Assembly: GCA_902780865.1 (NCBI GenBank)
Contig: CACZHC010000003.1
Location: 1-52,509, forward strand
Length of the DNA: 52,509 nt
Direction of reading: 5' to 3'
Source of the DNA: an uncultured bacterium
Lineage (GTDB): Bacteria; Verrucomicrobiota; Kiritimatiellia; RFP12; UBA1067
Positions 17,512 through 27,000 of the stretch are shown in pieces (position 1 is the stretch's first letter; the number at the start of each line of letters is the position of its first letter). The notes beneath the pieces are model-generated. The model was not told the DNA's origin. It ran no database searches and saw only the letters and a program-made list of their open reading frames with translations. Made by a program: the position numbers and the translations under genes.

Positions 17512-20500
17512 ATGAAGAACATCATCTGTGCCGTGTTTGCCGTTGTGTGGCTTATGACGTTTGCCGACACGATTCAGCCGGCAGAAACTGCTGCTAAAAA
17601 CGTTGCGTCAATCCAGGACGCGATTGACGCGGCGGCTCCGGCCCATGGCACCGTGACGCTCGGCGAGGGTCTCTTCGAGATCGACGCGCAGCTGATGGTG
17701 ACGGGCGGCGTTACGCTTGTTGGCCAGGGCTGGGACAAGACGATCCTCAAGCAGGTCGTGGAGACTCCAACTGGAGATTCGCGCGTTGTGCGGATAGACG
17801 GCGGCGCGACGATTAAGCATGTCACGCTTACGGGCGGACACGTGGTTATGCCGGGTGGCTGGAGCTATGGCGCCGGCGCGTTTGTCGCAGACGGCACGAT
17901 CTCCTGGTGCTGCATCACCAACAACACGGCAGGCTCAGACACGTATAGCAACAACTACGGAGCTGGCGTCGGTTTTGGCGAAGGAAAAGGTCAAATCGAC
18001 CACTCGATTGTTGCTGACAACGTGGTCAGAGGACTGCAAACCTCGAACGGCGGTGGCATTGCGATTCGTCATCCGTCTGGCAATGTTACGATTGACACAT
18101 GCCTTATTAGCGGGAACCGCGTATTCAACAAGCAGATTGGCTCAGGTGATGCCGTTGGAGGCGGCGCTGGCATCGCCGTTCAACTCTGGTCACACAGCAA
18201 GACCTACAGCATGACGGTTCGCAGCTCGACGATTGTGGGGAATTCGGCCGAAGGGGCGGCCGATTTGTCCATTGGCGGAGCCGTCCGCGTGTGGAGCGAC
18301 GATGTGTATAAGTTCTCGATGTTTGACTGCATTGTCGCCGGAAACACGTCGGTCGGTACTAACACCACCGTGGAGCTCTCCTACGCCGGCGGAGTCGACT
18401 ACTGCCTTTTCGACATTGAGGCGGACAAGCTCGGCGCCAACAGTCTGGTCGGAGCCCCGGCGTTTGTTGACGCTGCAGACGGCGACTACCGCCTGGCCTG
18501 GAATTCTCCCGCGGTCGGCAACGGCGAAACCTACGAGGACATCGGCAATGACCTCAACGGCACGGAGTTTTCTGATCCGCCGTCGATGGGATGCTACGAA
18601 TGCGGCGAACTGGCCGCGAAGCCGGCGTTTGATATTCCATCGGGCTCGGTGTTCTACCCGACGACGAACATCACGTTGACCTGCGCGACCGAGGGAGCGA
18701 CGATCTACTATACGACTGACGGCTCTCGTCCGACGGACGCGAGCACGCGTTACACGGGGCCAATCGAGATTTCCGCGACGACGACGATCAAGGCCCGCGC
18801 CTACGCGCCGAATGTCGGTCCGAGCGGCACATCCACTGCGAAGTATACTTTCAAGATGCCTACCACGCCGCTTACGGACTTCAAGAAATATGTCGAAGTT
18901 ACGCTTTCCACCGATTTGGCGACTTCGGAGATAACGACGGGGGTTCCTGCGCTCGTTAAGCTCAGTGAGTCGACAATCGCTGGTTTCGACTATGACGATT
19001 TCTCCCTCTCAAATGGCAGGGACATGATGTTCGTCGACGAGAACGGCGTTGCCGTGCCACATGAGGTCGATACCTGGAACACGGACGGAGAATCTCTCGT
19101 CTGGGTAAAACTCCCTTCGACAGCCACGAATACCAAGGTCTTCATGTATTACGGCAACGGAGGGGTTTCGTCCGAGGAGCCCGAGGCGGTTTGGAGCGAC
19201 TACGTCGGCGTCTGGCACCTCAACGAGGCCGACGGCGAAGCAAAGGACGCCACGGGTCATGGTCTTACGGCTGTTCCGACTGGTGTGAACGCAGCAGCGG
19301 ATTCGACCGGGGCCGTGTGCAGGGTCGGCTTTGGCCGCCAGATGGCCTCGGCGCAGGGGAACAAGTCCTATCTCTCCGTTGCTGACAACGCTTTGCTCGA
19401 CTGCGGGAATTCGCTGACATTTTCTGGCTGGTTCAAGGCGATCGCCACGTTCCCCAACTACTCGATGCGCTATGTCTCGCGCAAGACCGTCTATACTGCC
19501 GAAGACGGGTGGGAGGCCGAAGCGAGATACAGCAGCAATGTGGACTATTCCGCGACGGAGGTGTCTGCTCGGGGTTCAGGCGGGGGCGATCATTGGGTCA
19601 CTGTGCCCGACGTTCGCGAAAACTGGTTGCATCTCGCACTCGTATACAAAGGCACAAGTGTTTCCTTCTATGCGAATGGCAACCTGGTGCAAGACTACGA
19701 AATGAGCGGTGCGACCGCCAAGGATAACAACAACCCGTTGGCCTTCGGCAACAATGCCGCCGGCAACGAGGCGAACTGGGTCGGCTTCATGGATGAGCTC
19801 CGCCTTTCGGCGGAGCCGCACTCCGCCAACTACGCGGCCGCCGAGTACAAGGCAATGAACACGTCCAAGACGGACATATTCACTTACGGTGCGGCGCAGG
19901 ACGTAGGAATCAAGCCAGTCGAGGGCGATCCCGCCGCGACCAGGCAGGCGATTCAGGCCGCGATCGACGCCGCGGCTCCGACCCATGGCACCGTCACTTT
20001 GGCCTCTGGTCTTTTTGAGATTGATGCCCAGCTCAACGTCACGAGCGGTGTTAAAATCGTCGGCCAGGGCTGGGAGAGCACGGTCATCAAGCAGGTGACG
20101 GCGCCGACGTGGAACTACAACGCCCGCTGCGCGATGCTCGACGATGGCGCGAAGCTTGAAGGGCTGACTCTTACTGGTGGAACGATCAAGAACTCGGGCG
20201 ACGGTGGCGCTGGCGCGTGGGTAAAGAATGGAACGATCTCCTGGTGCTGCATCACCAACAATATTGGCGGGGAGAACGCTGTGTACGGCTGCGGCGTCTC
20301 TTTCTCGGACGGGCAGGGAACGATCGACCATTGCATCGTTTCCGACAATAGGGCGGAGGTAGGAGGCACCTACTATGGCGGCGGCATCGGCGGTCTTAAC
20401 ACTGTTGGCCCCGTAATTATCGATACGTGCCTCGTCGCCAACAACTCTCTTGGGAGCAACAGCGCCGGCGGCGGTATTGGCATAAAAGGCGAACAACTTG

Positions 20501-21252
20501 ACTGTGTCATCCGTAACTGCACGGTTGCCGATAACGTTGGTTCCTTGCATGCAGGCGGCATCCGTCTCGAGATGACGAGCAGCAATCACGGCAGGGCGGT
20601 GGTGCTCAATACGATTGCCGTCGGAAACAAGCTGAACGGAAACGAGTCGAACTATGCGGTCAATACCGACACGATCGACGTGTCCGGTTCGGGGAACTGC
20701 TTCTTCGGGCTGGAATCCGAGACAAACTCGATTCCTAACTCGCTCTTCGGCAATCCGCTTTTCATAGACGCCGCAAACGGCAACTACCGTCTGGGGACGA
20801 ACTCCAATGCGGCCAATGCTGGTGTGTCCTATTCCGGCATCGGTGTCGATCTCGACGGTGTGAATTTTGCCGCGGCGCCTTCGATCGGCTGCTATGAATA
20901 CGATCCCAACGCGCAGCCCCCTGCTGGCGAGTGGGATATTCCTGGCGGTGGCAGTGGCAGCGGCGGCATCAAGGCGTTCGATGACGGCCAGGGAGGCAAC
21001 AAGTACATCGTGTTCACCTCGATTGTGCGTGATGGCACGGCGCTGACGGTCGGTTTCGCGGCGGACAAGGTCGATGCCAATGGTCAGATCTTCGGGCTCC
21101 TCTGCAAGACCAACCTGATCGAAAACACGACCTTCACGGTCAACGCGACGCTAACCAATGGCGCCACCGATGCGCTTGGCACGCTTAATGCAATATTGTC
21201 CCAGCCCTATCCTCGGCTTTTCGTCGTCGGCATCGGTCCGGCGGCAGAGTGA
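17512..21252 (+). CDS. Secreted beta-helix / chitobiase-C-like / DUF2341-LamG / beta-helix protein
   Basis: 1246 residues. ATG 17512 is preferred over 17506 because AAGGAG is then 7 nt away. Order: signal peptide; beta-helix 1 (about 20-365, ending MGCYECG); an Ig-like chitobiase-C-terminal-type domain (about 375-455, with TIYYTTDGSRPT); DUF2341 (about 460-555); a LamG/concanavalin-like domain (about 560-785, with VGVWHLNE, LTFSGWFKA and GFMDELRLS); beta-helix 2 (about 800-1135); and the C-terminal domain shared with the 8334 and 13032 proteins. Both helices carry the GTISWCCITNN motif. No catalytic domain is recognisable, so the protein may be a multivalent glycan binder or a polysaccharide lyase-like enzyme. 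It is transcribed alone from promoter D. Confidence 0.88.
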   Translation: MKNIICAVFAVVWLMTFADTIQPAETAAKNVASIQDAIDAAAPAHGTVTLGEGLFEIDAQLMVTGGVTLVGQGWDKTILKQVVETPTGDSRVVRIDGGATIKHVTLTGGHVVMPGGWSYGAGAFVADGTISWCCITNNTAGSDTYSNNYGAGVGFGEGKGQIDHSIVADNVVRGLQTSNGGGIAIRHPSGNVTIDTCLISGNRVFNKQIGSGDAVGGGAGIAVQLWSHSKTYSMTVRSSTIVGNSAEGAADLSIGGAVRVWSDDVYKFSMFDCIVAGNTSVGTNTTVELSYAGGVDYCLFDIEADKLGANSLVGAPAFVDAADGDYRLAWNSPAVGNGETYEDIGNDLNGTEFSDPPSMGCYECGELAAKPAFDIPSGSVFYPTTNITLTCATEGATIYYTTDGSRPTDASTRYTGPIEISATTTIKARAYAPNVGPSGTSTAKYTFKMPTTPLTDFKKYVEVTLSTDLATSEITTGVPALVKLSESTIAGFDYDDFSLSNGRDMMFVDENGVAVPHEVDTWNTDGESLVWVKLPSTATNTKVFMYYGNGGVSSEEPEAVWSDYVGVWHLNEADGEAKDATGHGLTAVPTGVNAAADSTGAVCRVGFGRQMASAQGNKSYLSVADNALLDCGNSLTFSGWFKAIATFPNYSMRYVSRKTVYTAEDGWEAEARYSSNVDYSATEVSARGSGGGDHWVTVPDVRENWLHLALVYKGTSVSFYANGNLVQDYEMSGATAKDNNNPLAFGNNAAGNEANWVGFMDELRLSAEPHSANYAAAEYKAMNTSKTDIFTYGAAQDVGIKPVEGDPAATRQAIQAAIDAAAPTHGTVTLASGLFEIDAQLNVTSGVKIVGQGWESTVIKQVTAPTWNYNARCAMLDDGAKLEGLTLTGGTIKNSGDGGAGAWVKNGTISWCCITNNIGGENAVYGCGVSFSDGQGTIDHCIVSDNRAEVGGTYYGGGIGGLNTVGPVIIDTCLVANNSLGSNSAGGGIGIKGEQLDCVIRNCTVADNVGSLHAGGIRLEMTSSNHGRAVVLNTIAVGNKLNGNESNYAVNTDTIDVSGSGNCFFGLESETNSIPNSLFGNPLFIDAANGNYRLGTNSNAANAGVSYSGIGVDLDGVNFAAAPSIGCYEYDPNAQPPAGEWDIPGGGSGSGGIKAFDDGQGGNKYIVFTSIVRDGTALTVGFAADKVDANGQIFGLLCKTNLIENTTFTVNATLTNGATDALGTLNAILSQPYPRLFVVGIGPAAE
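21140..21244 (+). repeat. Near-identical DNA segment shared with 17254-17358
   Basis: Partner of the segment at 17254-17358. It covers the last 100 or so coding bases of the 17512 gene, with about 58 identical bases followed by scattered single differences. Confidence 0.8.
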
Positions 21253-21347
21253 GCCAGGTCGCGGAGAAAGGGTGTTGTTGGTGGCGGTCATTGCACATAA
21301 GATGCCACGTGCGCGGCCAAGTCGCGTTGTCCCTTGGTGCGCATAAA

Positions 21348-21392
21348 GGATACTTTCGTATAATTGTTTGGCCCCGTTCTTTTTGCTATGAT
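21348..21392 (+). promoter_or_regulatory. Operator-promoter E (TATAC class) for the 21425 gene
   Basis: Element GGATAC-TTTC-GTATAAT (21348-21364) runs into -35 TTGTTT (21364-21369). A 17-nt spacer and TATGAT (21387-21392) follow. An AGGAG ribosome-binding site precedes the ATG at 21425. No gene is visible in the 95 nt between the previous stop and this element. Confidence 0.75.
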
Positions 21393-21424
21393 TTAACCGT
21401 CACCACAAGAAATAGGAGATGCAA

Positions 21425-24070
21425 ATGAACAGACTTGCCTTTGCCATTCTTGCCGCTACAGGATTTTTCTGTACTACTGCTCTTGCCGGTACCATTAGTC
21501 CAATGGGCGACGCCACCAACGTCACGTCGGCGATTCAGGCAGCGATTGACGCTGCGCCGAACGGCATCGTGACTCTTGCCGCGGGCACATATCCCATAAA
21601 CAAGACGATTGAGATTACCAACGGAGCGTCGCTCATTGGCGGCGGTTCAGGTCGTGGCGCGGTCGTTCTTTCCCTTGAGACGACGTCGACGGACCTTGAC
21701 TTGCAGAGCATCCTAAACATCAGCGGATCGGACAATACGATCGTCTCCAATCTGACGGTGACGGGGAAAAAAGCCGCGAACGGAGGTACCCAGTATGGGC
21801 CATCCGCCGCCGTCAAGATGAATTCCGGGCTTCTCGTGGACTGCTCGATTGAGGACAACAAGACGAAAAACGGCGACTGGCAGGGCGGCGGCATCAGGTT
21901 GTCCGGCAACGGCACGGTGCGCAAGTGCACAATCACAAGGTGCGAGACTGTAAACTCGGCAGGAAACTGGGGTCCCGGCGAGGCGATATACATGACAGGC
22001 GGTCTTGTTGAAAACTGCATAATCGTCTCCAATGTCGTCACCTGTGCCTGCAATGCACTGGCAGGCGCGGCTCAAGACAAGTCCGGCGGAACGGTTTACA
22101 TTTCCAACGGTACGCTTCGCGGATGTCTCATTGCGGACAACGTCGCCCACCGTAACGGCTCTGGAGTGACCGCTGCTGGCGGCGTGGTCGAGAACTGCAC
22201 GATAGCCGGAAACGGGCATTTCAGCGGCGATTCCGACGCGACGGGCGTCTGGGTAAAGGGGACTGGCGTCGTGCTCCGCAACAACATCATTTGGGGCAAC
22301 AAAGCTTTCAACGGTGCTGTCGCCAACTACGAATTCGCGGATGACGCATCGCTGGCTTCGGCGAGCCTGGAATACAACGACACGAAGCCCGCTTTCACAG
22401 CGGGCATGGGCAACACCTCCGTTGACCCGATGTTTGTAGGCGCCGACAGCTGCAACTATCGCTGCAGATACTCCTACTGTGTCGATGCGGGAGGCAACCA
22501 GGAATGGATGGCGCATGCCGTGGACCTTGACGGCAACGCGCGCGTCATCAACAGCAGGGTCGATATGGGATGCTATGAGCATGAGGCCCAGAGCGGATTT
22601 GTCTGCAGGATGAGCGTGGTCTCCGACGAGGCTCCGGACCGCTCCATCGTTGATCTTAACTGTGAATATTCGGGATGCCCCTCCGGAACGGCCGAGGGCG
22701 CCTATTGGGTCTTCACGCGAAAGGAAGACGGTACGACGGTCGAGGCGACCGGGTTCTCCACCTCGGTCGAGCTCACGGCCGGCACATGGAATGCGGCGCT
22801 CACCGTTCGCGGGGGAGGACAGACAGCGAGCAGCGAATACGATGACGCGGTCTTTGTAAGGGCGAGCAGGGTTTACGCGAACGTGAACGGCCGGAGCGAA
22901 TTCCCTTACGACACGGTCGAGAAGGGGTTGCCTTCCATCATCGAGGCGTTTGGCAGCCTTGGCGCCGGTGGAACGCTCTATGTCGCGCCGGGAAGCTATG
23001 TGATATCCTCAAGCATCAGGCTCGTCAACGGCGGCTGCACGCGTATCGTGGCGCTGGATGGTCCCGAGAACACGATTATCCGCATGTCCGATGATGAGAC
23101 GTTCAAAAGCGACAGCGGAACATACGGCCTGCAGGTGCTCAGCGGCTCCGCCTATGTCAGCGGCCTGACGCTTATCGGCGGCCGTCCGTGCGCCGACTAC
23201 ACCGGTGCTTCATACAAGACCCGCGGGCTTGTCAAGGTCGATGCCAAGGGCGCGGTCGTTACGAACTGCGTATTCCGCGATCAGATATCTCGCGACCGCG
23301 TCTATGAATCTGGGCTTTCGTTGTCCGCTGGAACCGTCGTGGACTGCCTCTTTACGAGGTTGGAGAGCTTTTCATCAGGCGCCGCGATGCCTCAGGCAGG
23401 TGTCATCTGCGTTAAAGGCGGACTCGCCGATCGCATTCGTGTGGAGGACTGCATTGCTACCGCCTCTAACACTGGAGCTGGTGGTCGGGGCGACATAATA
23501 GGCGTTTGGGGTAGTGGTGTTATGCGCAATTCGATCGTCACGCGCTGCTCGAGCCAGCACGACACGCCGATATACGTTGGTGGCGCGGCAGGCGTGTCGA
23601 AAGGCGGATTCATTGAGAACTGCACGATCGTTGCCAACACGAATCTTATGAACACTGCGAAAGACGGTTTCTGGTATGCGGCGGGTGTTGTCGTGGTCGG
23701 CGGCAGCGTGACGAACTGCATCATTGCGGACAACTGGTCCGCATTCCCCGGAGCCGTCTCCAACATATACAACAGCGCGGGTGCCGCTGGCATCGGCTAT
23801 ACGCTTGTCGACGACCGCGCGGACGATGCATCGTTCGCGACGGCGGAGAACCACAATGTCGCTGTTCAGCCGAGCACGCGAGTTTTCCGCAGGCCGGAGA
23901 AAGGCGATTACGCGCTTGTGACGGGATCTCCTGCAATTAATGTCGGCCTGAAGTCCGATTGGATGGAGACGGCCCGTGACCTCGCCGGAAGCCCTCGCAT
24001 CGTTAGTCGGATCCCCGACTTGGGCTGTTACGAGTCCAAGCCCAGTCATCTCTGTATCCGCTTAAGGTGA
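21425..24070 (+). CDS. Secreted double beta-helix protein
   Basis: 881 residues. ATG 21425 lies 7 nt after AGGAG (the ATG at 21419 is too close) and opens a signal peptide ending TTALAG. Beta-helix 1 (about 22-385) has repeated NCxI rungs and ends VDMGCYEHE. A PKD/Ig-like spacer follows (about 390-485), then beta-helix 2 (about 490-870), beginning RVYANVNGRSEFPYDTVEKG and ending PDLGCYES. The tail is basic (HLCIRLR). It lacks both the GPAA-type C-terminal domain of its three upstream neighbours and the WCCITNN motif, so it is a separate lineage of the same architecture. Transcribed from promoter E; no catalytic residues assigned. Confidence 0.87.
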   Translation: MNRLAFAILAATGFFCTTALAGTISPMGDATNVTSAIQAAIDAAPNGIVTLAAGTYPINKTIEITNGASLIGGGSGRGAVVLSLETTSTDLDLQSILNISGSDNTIVSNLTVTGKKAANGGTQYGPSAAVKMNSGLLVDCSIEDNKTKNGDWQGGGIRLSGNGTVRKCTITRCETVNSAGNWGPGEAIYMTGGLVENCIIVSNVVTCACNALAGAAQDKSGGTVYISNGTLRGCLIADNVAHRNGSGVTAAGGVVENCTIAGNGHFSGDSDATGVWVKGTGVVLRNNIIWGNKAFNGAVANYEFADDASLASASLEYNDTKPAFTAGMGNTSVDPMFVGADSCNYRCRYSYCVDAGGNQEWMAHAVDLDGNARVINSRVDMGCYEHEAQSGFVCRMSVVSDEAPDRSIVDLNCEYSGCPSGTAEGAYWVFTRKEDGTTVEATGFSTSVELTAGTWNAALTVRGGGQTASSEYDDAVFVRASRVYANVNGRSEFPYDTVEKGLPSIIEAFGSLGAGGTLYVAPGSYVISSSIRLVNGGCTRIVALDGPENTIIRMSDDETFKSDSGTYGLQVLSGSAYVSGLTLIGGRPCADYTGASYKTRGLVKVDAKGAVVTNCVFRDQISRDRVYESGLSLSAGTVVDCLFTRLESFSSGAAMPQAGVICVKGGLADRIRVEDCIATASNTGAGGRGDIIGVWGSGVMRNSIVTRCSSQHDTPIYVGGAAGVSKGGFIENCTIVANTNLMNTAKDGFWYAAGVVVVGGSVTNCIIADNWSAFPGAVSNIYNSAGAAGIGYTLVDDRADDASFATAENHNVAVQPSTRVFRRPEKGDYALVTGSPAINVGLKSDWMETARDLAGSPRIVSRIPDLGCYESKPSHLCIRLR

Positions 24071-24075
24071 CGATC

Positions 24076-24130
24076 CTATAATTTTGTATAATCGTGTATA
24101 ATTGCCTTGAGTCAATTGCTTTGCTATAAT
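24076..24130 (+). promoter_or_regulatory. Promoter F with three 10-bp direct half-sites
   Basis: CTATAAT (24076-24082), GTATAAT (24086-24092) and GTATAAT (24096-24102) are spaced exactly 10 bp apart as direct repeats, instead of the inverted pair of the other sites. The last T opens -35 TTGCCT (24102-24107). A 17-nt spacer and a consensus TATAAT (24125-24130) follow. Confidence 0.72.
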
Positions 24131-24164
24131 GGACGAAAAAATTGCATGTATGGGACAAAGATCT

Positions 24165-26375
24165 ATGATAATTAAGATGAGGATTGTTAACAGGCTGGTG
24201 GTTGCTGCGATTTTCTCAACGGCATTGGGCGTAGCGAAAGCTGTCTTGGGAGCCGAAGTCGACCCCCGTGTCGCGTCCGATACGCCCGACAAGATGCTGA
24301 CGGTGGACGAGATAATCGCGGCACCGCGTCCGAAGACCGTCAAGACCCCGTTGCCGGAAGACGCGCGCATCTACATCGGCTCCGGCGTCTACGCCAACAA
24401 AGGCACGATGAAGATGGGCGGGTTCTGCTTCACCTACTGGGAGCCCGACAAGCTGAACTATGACGAAATCGTAGACCTCTGCGCGAAAGAAGGCGTAGGC
24501 AACACGCTGCAGTTCTGGCAGAGCAACGAGTGCCTTCTTGATCTTGCCAGGAAGGCCAAGGCGCGCGGACTGTACTCGACCTGCATCTACTCGTCAGCGA
24601 CTAACGGTCTTGCGCGCAGGATCACGTCGACTCTTGGCGATTCGTGGATCGGCTACGACTTCGGAGAGCGCTACAACTTCTCGCTCTACCAGAACTGGGA
24701 CAATCGTGGCGTTTCGCTGCAGGCGCTTGTAGGCGAATACATGAACCGCGTCCACAAGCACGTAGGCGACCTCCACGCGGCTGGCTGGGGAAATGTCATG
24801 GCGACTTCTGCCAACTTCTCGCTCGACTACGAGGTCGCGGCAGGTGTGGAAGTCCCCTGTACCGAAGACTTCCCGTTTGGCGACCTTACGCTTGCGTCGG
24901 CGCTGAACCGCGGCCTCTACAGGCAGTATGACCTTCCGATGTGGGGCTCGCACCTCGCGCACGAGTGGTATAGCTGGATTCCACACAAGAACCCCTACAA
25001 GATGAAGACGCTCGAGACGGCGTTCCTTCTCAAGTACATGACCGGCGCGAAGGTCATAATCAACGAGAGCGGGAACTGGCAGCTCCAGAGTTCGCTCTGC
25101 GAAGACTCGCCGATGGCTCGCATGCCCACGCCAATCCGCAAGCTGAATTCGGGGCTGACGAGTGAAGAGCTTGCGGCTGCGGAGAAATCGGTGTATGCGG
25201 AGGCTAAGAAGAAGTTTTCATACATCGACTACCGCTCTCCTGTCGCGGTCAAGTACCGCAAGGCAATCAGCGACTTTACTTCTTTCTGCAAAAAGCACCC
25301 CGCGCCGAAGGGCCAGCCCGAGGCGACGTGGGCGATCGCGAAGGGCAACCTCGACCTCGGCGGAGCGGGCTACGTCCCAGGGAATGCCATCTGCGGCGCA
25401 TACGACCTCGCGAAGACGAACCCGAACTGGATGTGCGGCCTCCCCGAAATGAGCTGGGACGTCGTCCGCAAGGCAGTGATGCCCATGCCGCCGATGCTCG
25501 CGCCAAACAAGAACATACATTTCTCCGCCTCGCCCTACGGGCTCTGCGACATCGTCTCCTTCGCGTGCGACAACGTGACGGCCGAGCATCTTCTCAAGAA
25601 CTACAAGGTCCTCATGTTCGCCGGCTGGAACACCTGCACGCCGAAGCAGTACAGGATCCTCTGCGACTACGTGAAGGGCGGCGGCAAGCTCGTGATCGGA
25701 CTCGCCCATCTCTCTACCGACGACAAGCGCGACTACACTAACCTCTCCGTCGAGAAGCTCGTCAACAAGGGCGACTTCACCGAGCTCTGCGGCTTCAAGG
25801 TCGTTGGCGAGACCTCGCGCAAGTACTGGGCGACAGGTCCTTCCACCGAGAAGAACTGTCTCGGCTTCGTGGCGCGCCGCCGCTTCGGCTACATGTGCCT
25901 GCCGCTCGGAAAGCTCGAGCTCTCGTCTCCCAAGGAGAACTTCGAAGAGCTCGCTGTCGACGACGAGGACGCAGAACCTTTCATCCTCCGTTGCAAGAGC
26001 GGGAAGGGCGAGGTGTTCTTCATGAACTGGTGGGCGTATCCCGCCGCGGCGAACATGGACGTCGGCTGCGGCTCGGAGCTGAAGGACGTCGGCATGGTTG
26101 GCTACCTCTACCAGTATGCGGCCAAGCTCGGCCGCGGCAACGTCTACATCACTGGGCCCGACTTCGAGAATCCCGACGAGGACTGCGGCTGGATACTCTA
26201 CTCGTATTTCCCGGACGAGGGCAAGGTCTATCTCCTCAACCTCGACTACGAGAACGAGCGCAAGTGCGTCCTGCAGCAGTTCGGCGACAAGGAGTTCATT
26301 ACGCTTAAGCCAGGCGAGTTCCGCATCGTCGACTCGGTGAAGCTCGACGCGGACGAGAAGCTCAACGCGGAATGA
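24165..26375 (+). CDS. Secreted glycosidase-like protein with beta-galactosidase-trimerisation-like domain
   Basis: 736 residues from ATG 24165 (24177 is an alternative; the ATG at 24129 lies inside the -10 box and cannot be the start). A signal peptide ends near VLGAE. Residues about 60-400 resemble a TIM-barrel glycosidase (GGFCFTYWEPDKLNYDEIVD, aromatic-rich strands). Residues about 430-590 have the Rossmann/amidotransferase-like pattern LLKNYKVLMFAGW...YRILCDYVKGGGKLVIG seen in the trimerisation domain of GH42-type beta-galactosidases. A beta-rich C-terminus follows. I could not assign a GH family or catalytic pair. It is transcribed from promoter F and convergent with TCS2 (4-nt gap). 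Confidence 0.72.
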   Translation: MIIKMRIVNRLVVAAIFSTALGVAKAVLGAEVDPRVASDTPDKMLTVDEIIAAPRPKTVKTPLPEDARIYIGSGVYANKGTMKMGGFCFTYWEPDKLNYDEIVDLCAKEGVGNTLQFWQSNECLLDLARKAKARGLYSTCIYSSATNGLARRITSTLGDSWIGYDFGERYNFSLYQNWDNRGVSLQALVGEYMNRVHKHVGDLHAAGWGNVMATSANFSLDYEVAAGVEVPCTEDFPFGDLTLASALNRGLYRQYDLPMWGSHLAHEWYSWIPHKNPYKMKTLETAFLLKYMTGAKVIINESGNWQLQSSLCEDSPMARMPTPIRKLNSGLTSEELAAAEKSVYAEAKKKFSYIDYRSPVAVKYRKAISDFTSFCKKHPAPKGQPEATWAIAKGNLDLGGAGYVPGNAICGAYDLAKTNPNWMCGLPEMSWDVVRKAVMPMPPMLAPNKNIHFSASPYGLCDIVSFACDNVTAEHLLKNYKVLMFAGWNTCTPKQYRILCDYVKGGGKLVIGLAHLSTDDKRDYTNLSVEKLVNKGDFTELCGFKVVGETSRKYWATGPSTEKNCLGFVARRRFGYMCLPLGKLELSSPKENFEELAVDDEDAEPFILRCKSGKGEVFFMNWWAYPAAANMDVGCGSELKDVGMVGYLYQYAAKLGRGNVYITGPDFENPDEDCGWILYSYFPDEGKVYLLNLDYENERKCVLQQFGDKEFITLKPGEFRIVDSVKLDADEKLNAE

Positions 26376-26379
26376 CCTT

Positions 26380-27000
26380 TTAGGTCTTGAGCATCTGCTT
26401 CCTGAGGGCGAGCGCTACGGCTTCGGACCGGTTGGCGACGCCGAGCCGCTCGAAGATTGCCGACAGATGCTTCTTGATGGTGATTTCAGAAAGCCCGAAC
26501 TGCTTTGCGATGTCGGAGTTTGACTGACCCTGGGCTACGGAGGCGAGAACCTCCAGCTGGCGATCTGTCAGGTTCGAGAGGGCCTTGTCTTGCTCAATCT
26601 GCTCCAGTAGGCGTGTGGGAATGACCTGGTTCCCTTCGACTACGAAGCGAATGGTGTTCACGAGGTCCATATCCACTTTGTCTTTCAACAGGATGCCGAC
26701 TGCGCCGTTGGTGACGGCCTTTGCAAGCTCCACCGAAGTTCCGAAGGTGGTGAGAATCACGATTTTGATTTCCGGATGTGCGTCATGGATGGCTTTAGTC
26801 GCTTCGCTGCCAAGCATTTCCGGCATCATCAGGTCCATGATTATGACATTGGGCTTGAGAGAGTTTGCGAGCTCGACGGCCTGTCGGCCGTTTTTTGCTT
26901 CGCCGACAATCTCCATGTCCTTTGTAGAAGTTACAAGCGCCGAGATGCCCATTCGCATCAGCATGTGGTCGTCGGCAATCAGGATGCGGGTTTTGTTCAT
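26380..27000 (-). CDS. NarL/LuxR-type response regulator (TCS2)
   Basis: 206 residues. The receiver domain (about 4-120) has ADDH at 9-12, phospho-acceptor Asp56 in IIMDLMMP, Thr84 and Lys106. A LuxR-type helix-turn-helix spans about 142-200 (LTDRQLEVLASVAQG...SDIAKQFGLSEITIKKHL). The 4-nt overlap with its kinase (TCATGA) and a GGAG site 5 nt before the ATG show coupled expression. It is a clear paralogue of the TCS1 regulator, with a different recognition helix (SEITIKKHLSAIFERL against SENTVKHTITAIFAKL). Surrounding promoters, including that of its own operon, carry TATAC-type operators, so it is the favoured candidate for binding them (inference). Confidence 0.95.
   Translation of the reverse strand: MNKTRILIADDHMLMRMGISALVTSTKDMEIVGEAKNGRQAVELANSLKPNVIIMDLMMPEMLGSEATKAIHDAHPEIKIVILTTFGTSVELAKAVTNGAVGILLKDKVDMDLVNTIRFVVEGNQVIPTRLLEQIEQDKALSNLTDRQLEVLASVAQGQSNSDIAKQFGLSEITIKKHLSAIFERLGVANRSEAVALALRKQMLKT

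Noticed and set aside
24129..24164. ATG at 24129 as start of the glycosidase-like gene
   Set aside because: The codon overlaps the -10 hexamer of promoter F, and the encoded residues precede the signal peptide without fitting it.
26374..26386. GACCT-TTT-AGGTC hairpin between the convergent 24165 gene and TCS2
   Set aside because: A 5-bp stem with a 3-nt loop overlapping both stop regions is too short to call a terminator.
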